Below are positions 36,561-44,837 of a stretch of 64,000 nucleotides of DNA, in pieces. Every line of letters starts with the position of its first letter. Positions within the stretch are counted from its first letter, which is position 1. Made by a program: the position numbers and the translations under genes. This DNA is from Porticoccus sp964395715. GTDB taxonomy: Bacteria > Pseudomonadota > Gammaproteobacteria > Pseudomonadales > Porticoccaceae. Where the stretch lies: positions 372,001 to 436,000 of the forward strand of contig CAYNAU010000002.1 of the NCBI GenBank assembly GCA_964395715.1, read 5' to 3'. The notes below the pieces were generated by a model. That model was not told the origin of the DNA, searched no databases, and worked only from the letters and a program-made list of their open reading frames with translations.

Positions 36561-37916
36561 CTACAGCCGCATCAGGTCATTGTATAGGGCAAGTAACATC
36601 AGCCCAATCACCAAAAACATGCCCACCCGAAAGCCCATCATCTGGATTTTTTCGGGAACCGGCGAGCCTTTTACTGCTTCGATGATGTAGTACATCAGAT
36701 GACCCCCATCCAGAACTGGGATGGGCAGCAAATTCAATACACCCAGGCTGACACTCAAAAAGGCCAAAAAACCGAGATAAGCCGTCAGACCATATTGGGC
36801 AGAAGCGCCCGCCACTTTAGCAATGGTGATGGGTCCGCTCAAGTGTTTTGCAGAAATCAGTCCCATCAGCATCTTTTTGACAGAATCGAGAATTAATACC
36901 GAGGTGTTCCAGGTTTGTTCTACCCCCCGGCCGAGGGCTTCCAGCAAGCTGTAATCTGTTCTACGAACCAAGTGTTCTGGCCACTCGGGAATACGCACAC
37001 TCATGCCGACCTGGCCAATTTCCGTACCGTCTTCAGCAGTTGCCGTTTTGGGAACGACCGTTGCTTCAAAACGCTGTTCGCCTCTTTGCACCTGCAGTAA
37101 AATTTCCTGACCGGGACGGGCCCGCACATAGGCTACCCAGGTCGACCAGTCTGACATGGCTTCGCCGCCCGCACTGATCACCCGGTCACCGGGCCGCATG
37201 CCAGCAAGAGCTGCCGGATCGCCTGGCACTACTTCGTCCGCTACCGGTAAAATTTGTGGTGTATAGAGGACAATGCCCAGACTAGATACAGGATTGGGTT
37301 CATCCGCAGTTGACAACCAGTCCTGAAGCTCTCCTTCATACTCGGAAGGAAGGGAATCGCCGGGCTGTTTCGCCGTGAAGGTGATTTTGCCGGTCTCTCC
37401 TATGCGCCCGACCAGCTTTTCATTCAATGCCTGCCAAGTGGGAGTTGTCTGGCCATCTACTGCAATAATTTCCTGCCCAGGTTGCAATCCCGCAGATTCA
37501 GCAACAGATCCCGGTGAAACAGCACTGATAATCGGAGCGATCCCCGTCACCCCCACGGCGTAAACAATCCAGTATACAAGTACAGCAAGGATAAAATTGG
37601 CCAGCGGGCCGGCTGCCACTACGGCCATCCGCTGCCAGACAGATTTACGGTTAAACGCGTAAGGCAGATCGGCTTTCACCACATCACCCTCACGCTCATC
37701 CACCATGCGCACGTAACCGCCCAGAGGTAGCGCCGCCACGACAAACTCTGTGCCCAGCTTGTCCTTCCAGCGCAGGAGTGGTGTTCCAAAGCCGACAGAA
37801 AAACGGATCACCTTAATGCCACAGCGGCGGGCGACCCAAAAATGGCCGAATTCATGAAAAGTTACCAGAACACCCAAGGCTACCAGGGTAAAAAATATTG
37901 TCTGAATTAATTCCAT
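36561..37916 (-). CDS. rseP: RseP, site-2 intramembrane metalloprotease
   Basis: Cleaves RseA to release sigma-E and clears signal peptides. It has 451 residues from the ATG at 37916. The zinc motif HEFGH is at 21-25 in the first transmembrane helix. Two PDZ domains follow (around 120-310), with the third ligand in LPIPVLDGGHLMYY near the C-terminus. The start codon overlaps the dxr stop by one base (TGATG), so the pair is coupled. Confidence 0.97.
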   Translation of the reverse strand: MELIQTIFFTLVALGVLVTFHEFGHFWVARRCGIKVIRFSVGFGTPLLRWKDKLGTEFVVAALPLGGYVRMVDEREGDVVKADLPYAFNRKSVWQRMAVVAAGPLANFILAVLVYWIVYAVGVTGIAPIISAVSPGSVAESAGLQPGQEIIAVDGQTTPTWQALNEKLVGRIGETGKITFTAKQPGDSLPSEYEGELQDWLSTADEPNPVSSLGIVLYTPQILPVADEVVPGDPAALAGMRPGDRVISAGGEAMSDWSTWVAYVRARPGQEILLQVQRGEQRFEATVVPKTATAEDGTEIGQVGMSVRIPEWPEHLVRRTDYSLLEALGRGVEQTWNTSVLILDSVKKMLMGLISAKHLSGPITIAKVAGASAQYGLTAYLGFLAFLSVSLGVLNLLPIPVLDGGHLMYYIIEAVKGSPVPEKIQMMGFRVGMFLVIGLMLLALYNDLMRL

Positions 37917-39100
37917 CAATGACTTCCGGATAACTTTTTAATCACGTCTCGCGCAGCCTGCCTGGCCGCCAGATCGCACGCTTGGACCACATCCAGAGAC
38001 TCTGGTTCAGCCAGTTCAACACACTGAAGCACTTCTTCGACTACTCGAGCGATGCCAGTAAATTCAAGCTCGCCTGCCAAAAAGGCCTCAACAGCCACCT
38101 CGTTGGCAGCATTGAGTACTGCAGGCGCACTGGCACCAATTCTGGCGGCCTCCATGGCCAGGCGCAGACAGGGAAACCGCTCCAGGTCGGGAGCTTCAAA
38201 ATCCAGCCGTGCGGTTTGGATAATATCCAGACTTGCCACACCGGAAACAATTCTCTCCGGCCACGCAAGCGCATGAGCAATCGGCGTTCTCATATCCGGA
38301 TTTCCCAGTTGGGCCAGAATGGAACCGTCGACATACTCCACCATGGAATGAATAACGCTCTGCGGGTGAATAACCACTTCAATGTCGTCCGGGGTCAGAC
38401 CAAACAACCAGCAGGCCTCGATGAGTTCCAGCCCCTTGTTCATCATGGTTGCCGAATCAACAGAAATTTTCCGACCCATCTGCCAGTTTGGGTGAGCACA
38501 GGCCTGATCAGGAGTCATCGCTGACAGCTCGGCCAGCGGAGCTTGCCGGAATGGACCGCCGGATGCCGTCAACAGGATTTTCTTCACGCCCTTACCAGTA
38601 AGAGATTCGTAACCATCGGGCAAACACTGAAAAATCGCGTTGTGCTCACTGTCGATCGGCAGCAGTATTGCCCCGGCGTGTTGGACGGCATCCATGAACA
38701 GGTCGCCAGCCATAACCAATGCTTCCTTGTTAGCCAGCAATACCTTTTTTCCCGCTTCTGCAGCGGCAATTGTTGGCTTCAACCCCACCGCACCGACAAT
38801 AGCTGCCATCACCATATCCACCTCGGCGTGGCTGGCCACCTGGCAAAGACCCTCTTCCCCAAACAGCACTTCTGTATCGGGGCTGACTGTTTGCAACTGT
38901 TCAGCCAACACCTCAGATGACGCACTGTCAGCCACAACGGCATAGCGTGGCTGAAATCGCTCACAGAGAGAGGCCAACTTTGATATTTGGCTATGGGCCG
39001 TCAGTGCAAAGATGCAGAATCGCTCCGGATGCCGTGACACCACATCCAGGGTGCTGTCACCTATGGAGCCTGTCGCGCCTAATACCGTCAGATACTGCAT
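37916..39100 (-). CDS. dxr: Dxr, DXP reductoisomerase
   Basis: First committed step of the MEP pathway, target of fosmidomycin. It has 394 residues. The NADPH-binding loop is LGATGSIGDSTLDVV at 7-21. LLPIDSEHNAIFQCLP and LTASGGPFRQ carry substrate- and metal-binding residues. NPDMRTPIAHALAWPERI is the C-terminal signature. It lies between cdsA and rseP as in E. coli. Confidence 0.98.
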   Translation of the reverse strand: MQYLTVLGATGSIGDSTLDVVSRHPERFCIFALTAHSQISKLASLCERFQPRYAVVADSASSEVLAEQLQTVSPDTEVLFGEEGLCQVASHAEVDMVMAAIVGAVGLKPTIAAAEAGKKVLLANKEALVMAGDLFMDAVQHAGAILLPIDSEHNAIFQCLPDGYESLTGKGVKKILLTASGGPFRQAPLAELSAMTPDQACAHPNWQMGRKISVDSATMMNKGLELIEACWLFGLTPDDIEVVIHPQSVIHSMVEYVDGSILAQLGNPDMRTPIAHALAWPERIVSGVASLDIIQTARLDFEAPDLERFPCLRLAMEAARIGASAPAVLNAANEVAVEAFLAGELEFTGIARVVEEVLQCVELAEPESLDVVQACDLAARQAARDVIKKLSGSH

Positions 39101-39103
39101 GAC

Positions 39104-39946
39104 TTAGAACTGTATGCCGCTGGAAATGAAAATCAGGGTGAACAGGGGCAGTGCTGCTGTGATGCTGTCCACACGGTCCAGCACACCACCGTGACCCGGA
39201 AGAATCTTGCCGCTGTCTTTAACACCCCTGTGGCGCTTAACCATACTCTCCAGCAAATCTCCCAGCACAGACGCGAGGGTTGTCACCATAACAATGGCAA
39301 ACAGGGTCAACCAGTCCATCGTGGAGAGTTGAAACCAGAACCCAAGGGCCACCACCAGCAGCACATTTGTCAATATGCCACCCAGCAGCCCCTCGAGGGT
39401 TTTTTTGGGGCTGACATTGGACGCCAGGCTGTGACGACCAAATGCACGACCGGTGAAATAGGCACCGATATCTGCGAGGGCGACAATCACTACCACCAAT
39501 AGAATCAGCCAGGGACCGTACTCACTGTAACTGAGCAGCACCACGGCAATCCATGTTGGCACCAGAACAAAAGCACCCATGACAACCAGCACGGATTTAT
39601 GGCCCCATAACAGTGTGCTCGATGGATAGCCTTGAACCCATAGCAGCGCCAAAGCCCACCAGGGGGTCGTTGCTACCAGCAGGTTGTGACCAACCTCTAA
39701 CTCGGGAGGACCGTCTACACTCATACCCATCTGATATGCTGCCGCAGCCAACAGTACAGCCATCAACAATATATATCCGATCCGCCATGCAGGGGACCGT
39801 AGACCAGCCAAATCCGACCATTCCCAGGCGGCATAGACGACCACAACAGCCACCATCAGAGAAAAACCGAATGGGCTGAGCTGGAACAACGCAGCCATAA
39901 ACAGTACGGCCAGTACCAGTGCCGTTATTATCCGTTGTTTAAGCAT
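39104..39946 (-). CDS. cdsA: CdsA, CDP-diacylglycerol synthase
   Basis: Inner-membrane phosphatidate cytidylyltransferase feeding all phospholipid synthesis. It has 280 residues from the ATG at 39946 (GGAGG nine bases upstream), overlapping the end of uppS by eight bases. About eight membrane segments precede the family signature SMVKRHRGVKDSGKILPGHG near the C-terminus. Confidence 0.95.
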   Translation of the reverse strand: MLKQRIITALVLAVLFMAALFQLSPFGFSLMVAVVVVYAAWEWSDLAGLRSPAWRIGYILLMAVLLAAAAYQMGMSVDGPPELEVGHNLLVATTPWWALALLWVQGYPSSTLLWGHKSVLVVMGAFVLVPTWIAVVLLSYSEYGPWLILLVVVIVALADIGAYFTGRAFGRHSLASNVSPKKTLEGLLGGILTNVLLVVALGFWFQLSTMDWLTLFAIVMVTTLASVLGDLLESMVKRHRGVKDSGKILPGHGGVLDRVDSITAALPLFTLIFISSGIQF

Positions 39947-40691
39947 GTTTACTTGCCTCCACACCGGTATCCCGCATGCCAAATCGACGTTGGCGCTGCT
40001 TGTAGTTATCTATCGCCAGATCAAAGGCCGCGCCATCAAAATCCGGCCAATAGCAATCGGCAAAGTACAGCTCTGAATACGCCAGGTGCCAAAGCAGAAA
40101 ATTACTGATGCGCAGTTCCCCTGCAGTACGAATACAAAGATCTGGAGGTGGCAGGTCAACCAGAGACATCTGTTGCTCTAGCCGCTGCTCCGTGATGTCT
40201 TCCGGGCGCAGGCGACCCATCTGCACCTGACGAGCCAGTTTGCGCGCAGCTTCGGTGATTTCCCAACGACCACCGTAATCAACGGCCAGAACCAGAGTCC
40301 TTGACCCAGCAGCGGTTGCCCGTTCGCTGTCATCCAGTAGCTTCTTGAGTTTGTCACTGAAGTTGTCACGACGACCAATAAATTTGAGACGAACACCCCG
40401 TTCGACAAGCTGAGCGACTTCTTTGCGCAAATAGCTGCCTAACAGGGACATCAAGGCTTTGACTTCCAGTTCCGGACGCTGCCAGTTTTCGCTACTGAAC
40501 GCAAACAGGGTCAAAGCATCGATATTGTGGCGCTGGCAACCATCAAGCACATCACGCACGCGCTCGACACCGACTTCGTGACCCGCGGTGCCCGAGAGGC
40601 CCCGCTCTGCTGCCCAACGGTTATTGCCATCCATAATGATCGCCACATGGCGCAGTGGATGAGCAATAGGGTCATCGGATTTTTGACTCAT
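39939..40691 (-). CDS. uppS: UppS, undecaprenyl diphosphate synthase
   Basis: Cis-prenyltransferase making the C55 lipid carrier for peptidoglycan and LPS. It has 250 residues. The catalytic Asp is D21 in IIMDGNNRWA; TLFAFSSENW and IRTAGELRISNFLLW are family motifs. In E. coli the last motif is followed by Gln-Ile; here by His-Leu. It lies between frr and cdsA. Confidence 0.97.
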   Translation of the reverse strand: MSQKSDDPIAHPLRHVAIIMDGNNRWAAERGLSGTAGHEVGVERVRDVLDGCQRHNIDALTLFAFSSENWQRPELEVKALMSLLGSYLRKEVAQLVERGVRLKFIGRRDNFSDKLKKLLDDSERATAAGSRTLVLAVDYGGRWEITEAARKLARQVQMGRLRPEDITEQRLEQQMSLVDLPPPDLCIRTAGELRISNFLLWHLAYSELYFADCYWPDFDGAAFDLAIDNYKQRQRRFGMRDTGVEASKHA

Positions 40692-40715
40692 GCTGTTCGG
40701 TTCCGGCCAGCGGAA

Positions 40716-41273
40716 TCAGATTTCCATCAGGTCCACTTCTTTGACCGACAGCAACTGGTCGACCTGTTGAATGTACTTGTCAGTAATTTTCTGAATGTTG
40801 TCCTGAGCCTTGCGCTCATCGTCTTCACTGATTTCCTTTTCCTTCAGCAGTTCCTTGACATCCGACAGTACATCGCGGCGAATATTGCGAATCGCAATAC
40901 GAGCGTTTTCTGCTTCAGCCTTGGCTTGCTTGATAAAGCCCTTGCGGGTCTCTTCGGTGAGCGGCGGCATTGGCACGCGAATCAACTCCCCGGTGGTGAC
41001 CGGGTTGAGGCCGAGGTCGGATTTCATGATGGCTTTTTCCACATCCGGAACAAGGCTTTTCTCCCACACAGAAATGGACAGCGTACGGGCATCGAGGACA
41101 CTGACATTGCCCACCTGGTTGAGGGGAGTATCAACCCCGTAATAGGAAACCATCAGCCCGTCGAGCAGGCTGGGGTGGGCCCGCCCGGTACGGATCTTGT
41201 TAAAGGCACTTCCCAGTGAATCAATGCTTTTGGACATGCGCTGTTCAGCGTCTTTTTTCAGGTCTTCAATCAT
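40716..41273 (-). CDS. frr: Ribosome recycling factor
   Basis: Splits post-termination ribosomes with EF-G. It has 185 residues from the ATG at 41273 (GAGG nine bases upstream), overlapping the pyrH stop by eight bases. It contains IRTGRAHPSLLDGLMVSYYG and IRVPMPPLTEETRKGFIKQA. The order rpsB-tsf-pyrH-frr-uppS is conserved. Confidence 0.97.
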   Translation of the reverse strand: MIEDLKKDAEQRMSKSIDSLGSAFNKIRTGRAHPSLLDGLMVSYYGVDTPLNQVGNVSVLDARTLSISVWEKSLVPDVEKAIMKSDLGLNPVTTGELIRVPMPPLTEETRKGFIKQAKAEAENARIAIRNIRRDVLSDVKELLKEKEISEDDERKAQDNIQKITDKYIQQVDQLLSVKEVDLMEI

Positions 41274-42003
41274 CAAAACTTTCCTCAATCAACGTCCCTT
41301 CGTCGCCGCCGACCACGATGCTCAGCAAGGCACCGGGCTTAGACATGCGGAACACCCGCAGCGGCATATCGTGCTCGCGGCACAGGCAAATGGCCGTGAG
41401 ATCCATAACCCCAAGTTTCTGTTGTAGTGCATCATCGTAGGTAAGGCGTGTATACATGGTCGCGCTGGGGTCTTTCATCGGGTCGGCAGAGTATACACCG
41501 TCCACCTTGGTGGCTTTCAAAACGATCTCGGCACCGATCTCAATACCCCTCAGACAGGCCGCAGAGTCGGTGGTAAAAAAAGGATTGCCCGTACCAGCGG
41601 AAAAAATGACGACGTCGCCACCGGCGAGATAGCGTATGGCGGTTCTGCGGTCATAATGTTCAACCACCCCGCTCATGGGTATCGCCGACATGACTCTCGC
41701 AGAAATATTGTTGCGGTCCAGCGCATCGCGCATGGCGAGACCGTTCATCATCGTTGCCAACATACCCATATGGTCGCCGGTAACACGCTCCATGCCGGCT
41801 TCATGCAATGCTGCGCCGCGAAACAGGTTGCCACCACCGATCACCAAGCCCACCTGAACACCTATACCAACCAGCTGGCCGATTTCCAGCGCCATGCGGT
41901 CGAGAACCTTGGGGTCAATACCAAACCCCTCCTCACCCATCAACTCCTCACCGCTCAGCTTGAGCAGAATACGCTTGTACTTCTTATCTTTTGTGCCGGG
42001 CAT
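41266..42003 (-). CDS. pyrH: UMP kinase
   Basis: Phosphorylates UMP to UDP; hexameric amino-acid-kinase fold. It has 245 residues, with RILLKLSGEELMGEEGFGID, VIGGGNLFRG and the UMP-binding TGNPFFTTDSAACLRGIEI. It sits 71 bp after tsf, behind a hairpin. Confidence 0.97.
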   Translation of the reverse strand: MPGTKDKKYKRILLKLSGEELMGEEGFGIDPKVLDRMALEIGQLVGIGVQVGLVIGGGNLFRGAALHEAGMERVTGDHMGMLATMMNGLAMRDALDRNNISARVMSAIPMSGVVEHYDRRTAIRYLAGGDVVIFSAGTGNPFFTTDSAACLRGIEIGAEIVLKATKVDGVYSADPMKDPSATMYTRLTYDDALQQKLGVMDLTAICLCREHDMPLRVFRMSKPGALLSIVVGGDEGTLIEESFDD

Positions 42004-42047
42004 GCAGTGGGTTCTCCGAAAGAGGGCTTAATCGGGCGTATATAATA

Positions 42048-42067
42048 ACGGGGGCCGCAGCCCCCGT
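42048..42067 (-). terminator. Hairpin between tsf and pyrH
   Basis: A perfect 8-bp stem (ACGGGGGC / GCCCCCGT, 4-base loop) starts eight bases after the tsf stop. Only an A/T-mixed run follows on the minus strand, so it may act as a partial terminator. Confidence 0.6.
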
Positions 42068-42074
42068 CTTCAGA

Positions 42075-42938
42075 TCATTTGGCTGCGCCGACCTGAGCCG
42101 CCACCTCAGCGGCAAAATCCACTTCCTCTTTCTCGATACCCTCACCCACTTCAAAGCGAACGAAGGATTCGATGTCAGCACCGGCATCTTTAACCAGTTT
42201 GCCCACCTTGATCTCGGGGTCCTTAACAAAAGGCTGTGCCACCAGGCTGGACTCCGCCAGGAACTTGCTGATACGGCCCTCGATCATTTTGGCAATAATT
42301 TCTTCCGGCTTGCCGCTTTCACGGGCCTGCGCAGAGAAAATTTCGCGTTCTTTTTCCACCAGATCTGCCGGCATGTCTTCCGGTTTGACAACCTGGGGGT
42401 TCACTGCAGCAACGTGCATGGCCACATCTTTCGCCAGCTCGGCATCACCACCAGTCAGTCCGGTCAGCACAGCAATACGGTTGTTGCTGTGAACGTAGCT
42501 GCCGACAACCGGCGCCTCAACCAGAACCACGCGACGCACGGCGATGTTTTCACCAATTTTCTGAACCAGCGCCTGGCGGGTTTCTTCCATATCGGCAGCA
42601 AGCGCTGCAGCATCGGTTTGCCTTTCGTTGAACGCCTTTTCAACCACGCTGTTCACGAAGGACAGGAAGTTGTCATCACGTGCCACAAAGTCGGTTTCGC
42701 TGTTTACTTCTACCAGCACGGCATAGCTGTTGTCATCTGCCACCTTAACGGCCACAACACCCTCAGCAGCAGTGCGACCTGCCTTTTTGGCGGCCTTCAT
42801 ACCACTGGATTTGCGCAGGTCATCGATCGCTTTTTCGATGTCGCCGTCCGATTCAACCAACGCTTTTTTACATTCCATCATGCCGAGGCCTGTGCGCTCG
42901 CGCAGTTCTTTTACCAGAGATGCAGAAATTGCTGCCAT
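42075..42938 (-). CDS. tsf: Elongation factor Ts
   Basis: Nucleotide exchange factor for EF-Tu. It has 287 residues. The UBA-like start ISASLVKELRERTGLGMMECKKAL is followed by the core TDFVARDDNFLSFVN motif and LVAQPFVKDPEIKVGKLV. It lies downstream of rpsB, separated by a terminator-like hairpin. Confidence 0.98.
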   Translation of the reverse strand: MAAISASLVKELRERTGLGMMECKKALVESDGDIEKAIDDLRKSSGMKAAKKAGRTAAEGVVAVKVADDNSYAVLVEVNSETDFVARDDNFLSFVNSVVEKAFNERQTDAAALAADMEETRQALVQKIGENIAVRRVVLVEAPVVGSYVHSNNRIAVLTGLTGGDAELAKDVAMHVAAVNPQVVKPEDMPADLVEKEREIFSAQARESGKPEEIIAKMIEGRISKFLAESSLVAQPFVKDPEIKVGKLVKDAGADIESFVRFEVGEGIEKEEVDFAAEVAAQVGAAK

Positions 42939-42972
42939 CTGTAAATTCCTCTCAATCGTTTTGTTTAACTGG

Positions 42973-42997
42973 AAAAAAGGGGGCCACGCCCCCTTTT
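42973..42997 (-). terminator. Terminator/attenuator between rpsB and tsf
   Basis: A perfect 10-bp stem (AAAAGGGGGC / GCCCCCTTTT) with a 3-base loop is followed on the minus strand by six T residues. An attenuator between rpsB and tsf is known in E. coli; this would adjust the S2:EF-Ts ratio. Confidence 0.8.
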
Positions 42998-43033
42998 GAT
43001 TTCAGTGACATCACAGCTTCAGGCTGTGAATGC

Positions 43034-43801
43034 TTATTCGGCTGCCGCTTCGGTATCGTCGCCAGCGTTTTCTTCTTCAACCACTTCAACAAACTCGTCT
43101 TTGCTGGTGGCAGTGTTTGATTGAGCCTTGCCTTCAAGAATTGCGTCGGCAATGGCTGTGGTGTAAAGCTTGATGGCGCGAATCGCATCATCATTGCCTG
43201 GAATCACATAATCCACACCGTCGGGATCGCTGTTGGTGTCCACAACACCGATCACCGGAATACCCAGCTTGTTGGCTTCCTGAATGGCAATACGCTCATG
43301 ATCCACATCGATCACGAACAGCATATCTGGCAATCCGCCCATTTCCTTGATACCACCAATGGAGCGCTCAAGCTTCTCCATCAGGCGGGTTCTCATCAGA
43401 GCTTCTTTCTTGGTCAGCTTGTCGAAAGTCCCGTCCTGGCTTTGAGTTTCCAGTTCGCGGTAACGGCGGATCGATGCACGGATGGTTTTGTAGTTAGTCA
43501 ACATGCCGCCCAGCCAGCGGTGGCTGACATAAGGCATGCCGGCACGCTGTGCCTGCTCGATAATGGACTTCTGGGCAGCGCGCTTGGTGCCCACCATTAG
43601 TACCTTGTTGCCGTTGACTGCAACCTGGCGAACCACTTCCAGCGCTTCGTTAAACGCAGGTACGGTGTATTCCAGGTTGAGAATATGAATCTTGTTGCGA
43701 GCCCCGAAGATATATTGATCCATCTTGGGGTTCCAGAAGCGGGTCTGGTGTCCAAAGTGAACACCGGCCTGCAACATGTCACGCATGCTTACACTTGCCA
43801 T
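43034..43801 (-). CDS. rpsB: 30S ribosomal protein S2
   Basis: Small-subunit protein S2. It has 255 residues from the ATG at 43801; the open frame extends 39 codons upstream through the leader but the family starts at MASVSMRDMLQAGVHFGHQT. It contains FGARNKIHILNLEYTV, RWLGGMLTNYKTIR and VIDVDHERIAIQEANKLGIP, and an acidic C-terminal tail. It is the first gene of the rpsB-tsf-pyrH-frr run. Confidence 0.97.
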   Translation of the reverse strand: MASVSMRDMLQAGVHFGHQTRFWNPKMDQYIFGARNKIHILNLEYTVPAFNEALEVVRQVAVNGNKVLMVGTKRAAQKSIIEQAQRAGMPYVSHRWLGGMLTNYKTIRASIRRYRELETQSQDGTFDKLTKKEALMRTRLMEKLERSIGGIKEMGGLPDMLFVIDVDHERIAIQEANKLGIPVIGVVDTNSDPDGVDYVIPGNDDAIRAIKLYTTAIADAILEGKAQSNTATSKDEFVEVVEEENAGDDTEAAAE

Positions 43802-43848
43802 GAAAAATTCCTCGTTAGGGTTAAACCTCCACATACCCCACCAATCAA

Positions 43849-43860
43849 CCCCTTGCGGGG
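43849..43860 (-). promoter_or_regulatory. Hairpin in the rpsB leader, possible S2 autoregulatory element
   Basis: A CCCC-GCAA-GGGG stem-loop (minus strand) lies about 48 bases before the rpsB start in a leader of about 130 bases. S2 represses its own leader in E. coli; that this hairpin belongs to such an element is inference. Confidence 0.4.
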
Positions 43861-43938
43861 CACCCAGACTGATGTGTCGGTACGTGTGTGTCGTTAAGTT
43901 AGTAAAACCTACGGGCACACTGCCCGAAAGCGGTGCGC

Positions 43939-43967
43939 TTTATACCACATTCATTATAGTTATTGAA
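43939..43967 (-). promoter_or_regulatory. Candidate rpsB promoter
   Basis: TATAAA (43939-43944) preceded by TTCAAT (43962-43967) with 17-bp spacing on the minus strand, about 138 bp before rpsB. The -10 is good and the -35 weak. Confidence 0.5.
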
Positions 43968-44066
43968 GTAAAAACGACCCCTATCCGACGGATGCCACTA
44001 CCCGCAACAATCCGTTACAATGTGCCGCTTTAATTTGCTTACCCGCACCCCTGGAACCTGATATTT

Positions 44067-44837
44067 ATGGCAGATTGCATCCAAACCGCCGAAGAACTTG
44101 AAAAAATGCGTATAGCCGGAAGGCTGGCGGCTGAAGTTCTGGAAATGATCGAGCCCTACGTGGTACCCGGAGTCACCACAGGCGAGCTGGATCGTATCTG
44201 TCATGACTACATGGTGAATGAGCAGAAAGTCATTCCAGCGCCCCTCAATTACCGCGGATTTCCCAAATCCATCTGCACTTCGATCAACCAGGTGGTGTGT
44301 CACGGCATTCCTTCGGAAACGAAAAAACTCAAGGACGGCGACATCGTCAATCTCGACATTACCGTCATCAAGGATGGCTACTATGGTGATACCAGCAAGA
44401 TGTTTTGTGTTGGCAATGTAGCCGACCATGCCCGCCGCCTGGTGCAGGTAGCCCAGGAATGTCTTTACAAGGGTATCAGTGTGGTCCGACCAGGCATCCG
44501 CTTGGGTGATATTGGACATATCATCCAGCAACATGCCGAAAGTCACTTTTACAGTGTTGTGCGCGATTATTGCGGTCATGGCATTGGCACCGAATTTCAC
44601 ATGGAACCGCAGGTTCTGCATTTCGGCCGCCCCAATACCGGCATGCTGATCGAGGAAGGCATGACCTTTACGATCGAACCAATGGTTAACGCAGGGCGAC
44701 ACCATACGAAAGTCAAGAAAGATGGCTGGACCGTAGAAACCCGGGACGGACGGCTTTCTGCCCAATGGGAACACACCCTGGCGGTCACTGCCGATGGCGT
44801 CGAAGTGCTCACCGCCCGCAAAGAAGAGAAGTTCTAA
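44067..44837 (+). CDS. map: Methionine aminopeptidase type I
   Basis: Removes initiator methionine from nascent proteins. It has 256 residues. Metal ligands lie in LDITVIKDGYYGDTSKMF (two Asp), DYCGHGIGTEFH (His), TIEPMVN (Glu) and AQWEHTLAVT (Glu). It is divergent from rpsB, as in E. coli, and its stop overlaps the glnD start by one base (TAATG). Confidence 0.98.
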   Translation: MADCIQTAEELEKMRIAGRLAAEVLEMIEPYVVPGVTTGELDRICHDYMVNEQKVIPAPLNYRGFPKSICTSINQVVCHGIPSETKKLKDGDIVNLDITVIKDGYYGDTSKMFCVGNVADHARRLVQVAQECLYKGISVVRPGIRLGDIGHIIQQHAESHFYSVVRDYCGHGIGTEFHMEPQVLHFGRPNTGMLIEEGMTFTIEPMVNAGRHHTKVKKDGWTVETRDGRLSAQWEHTLAVTADGVEVLTARKEEKF

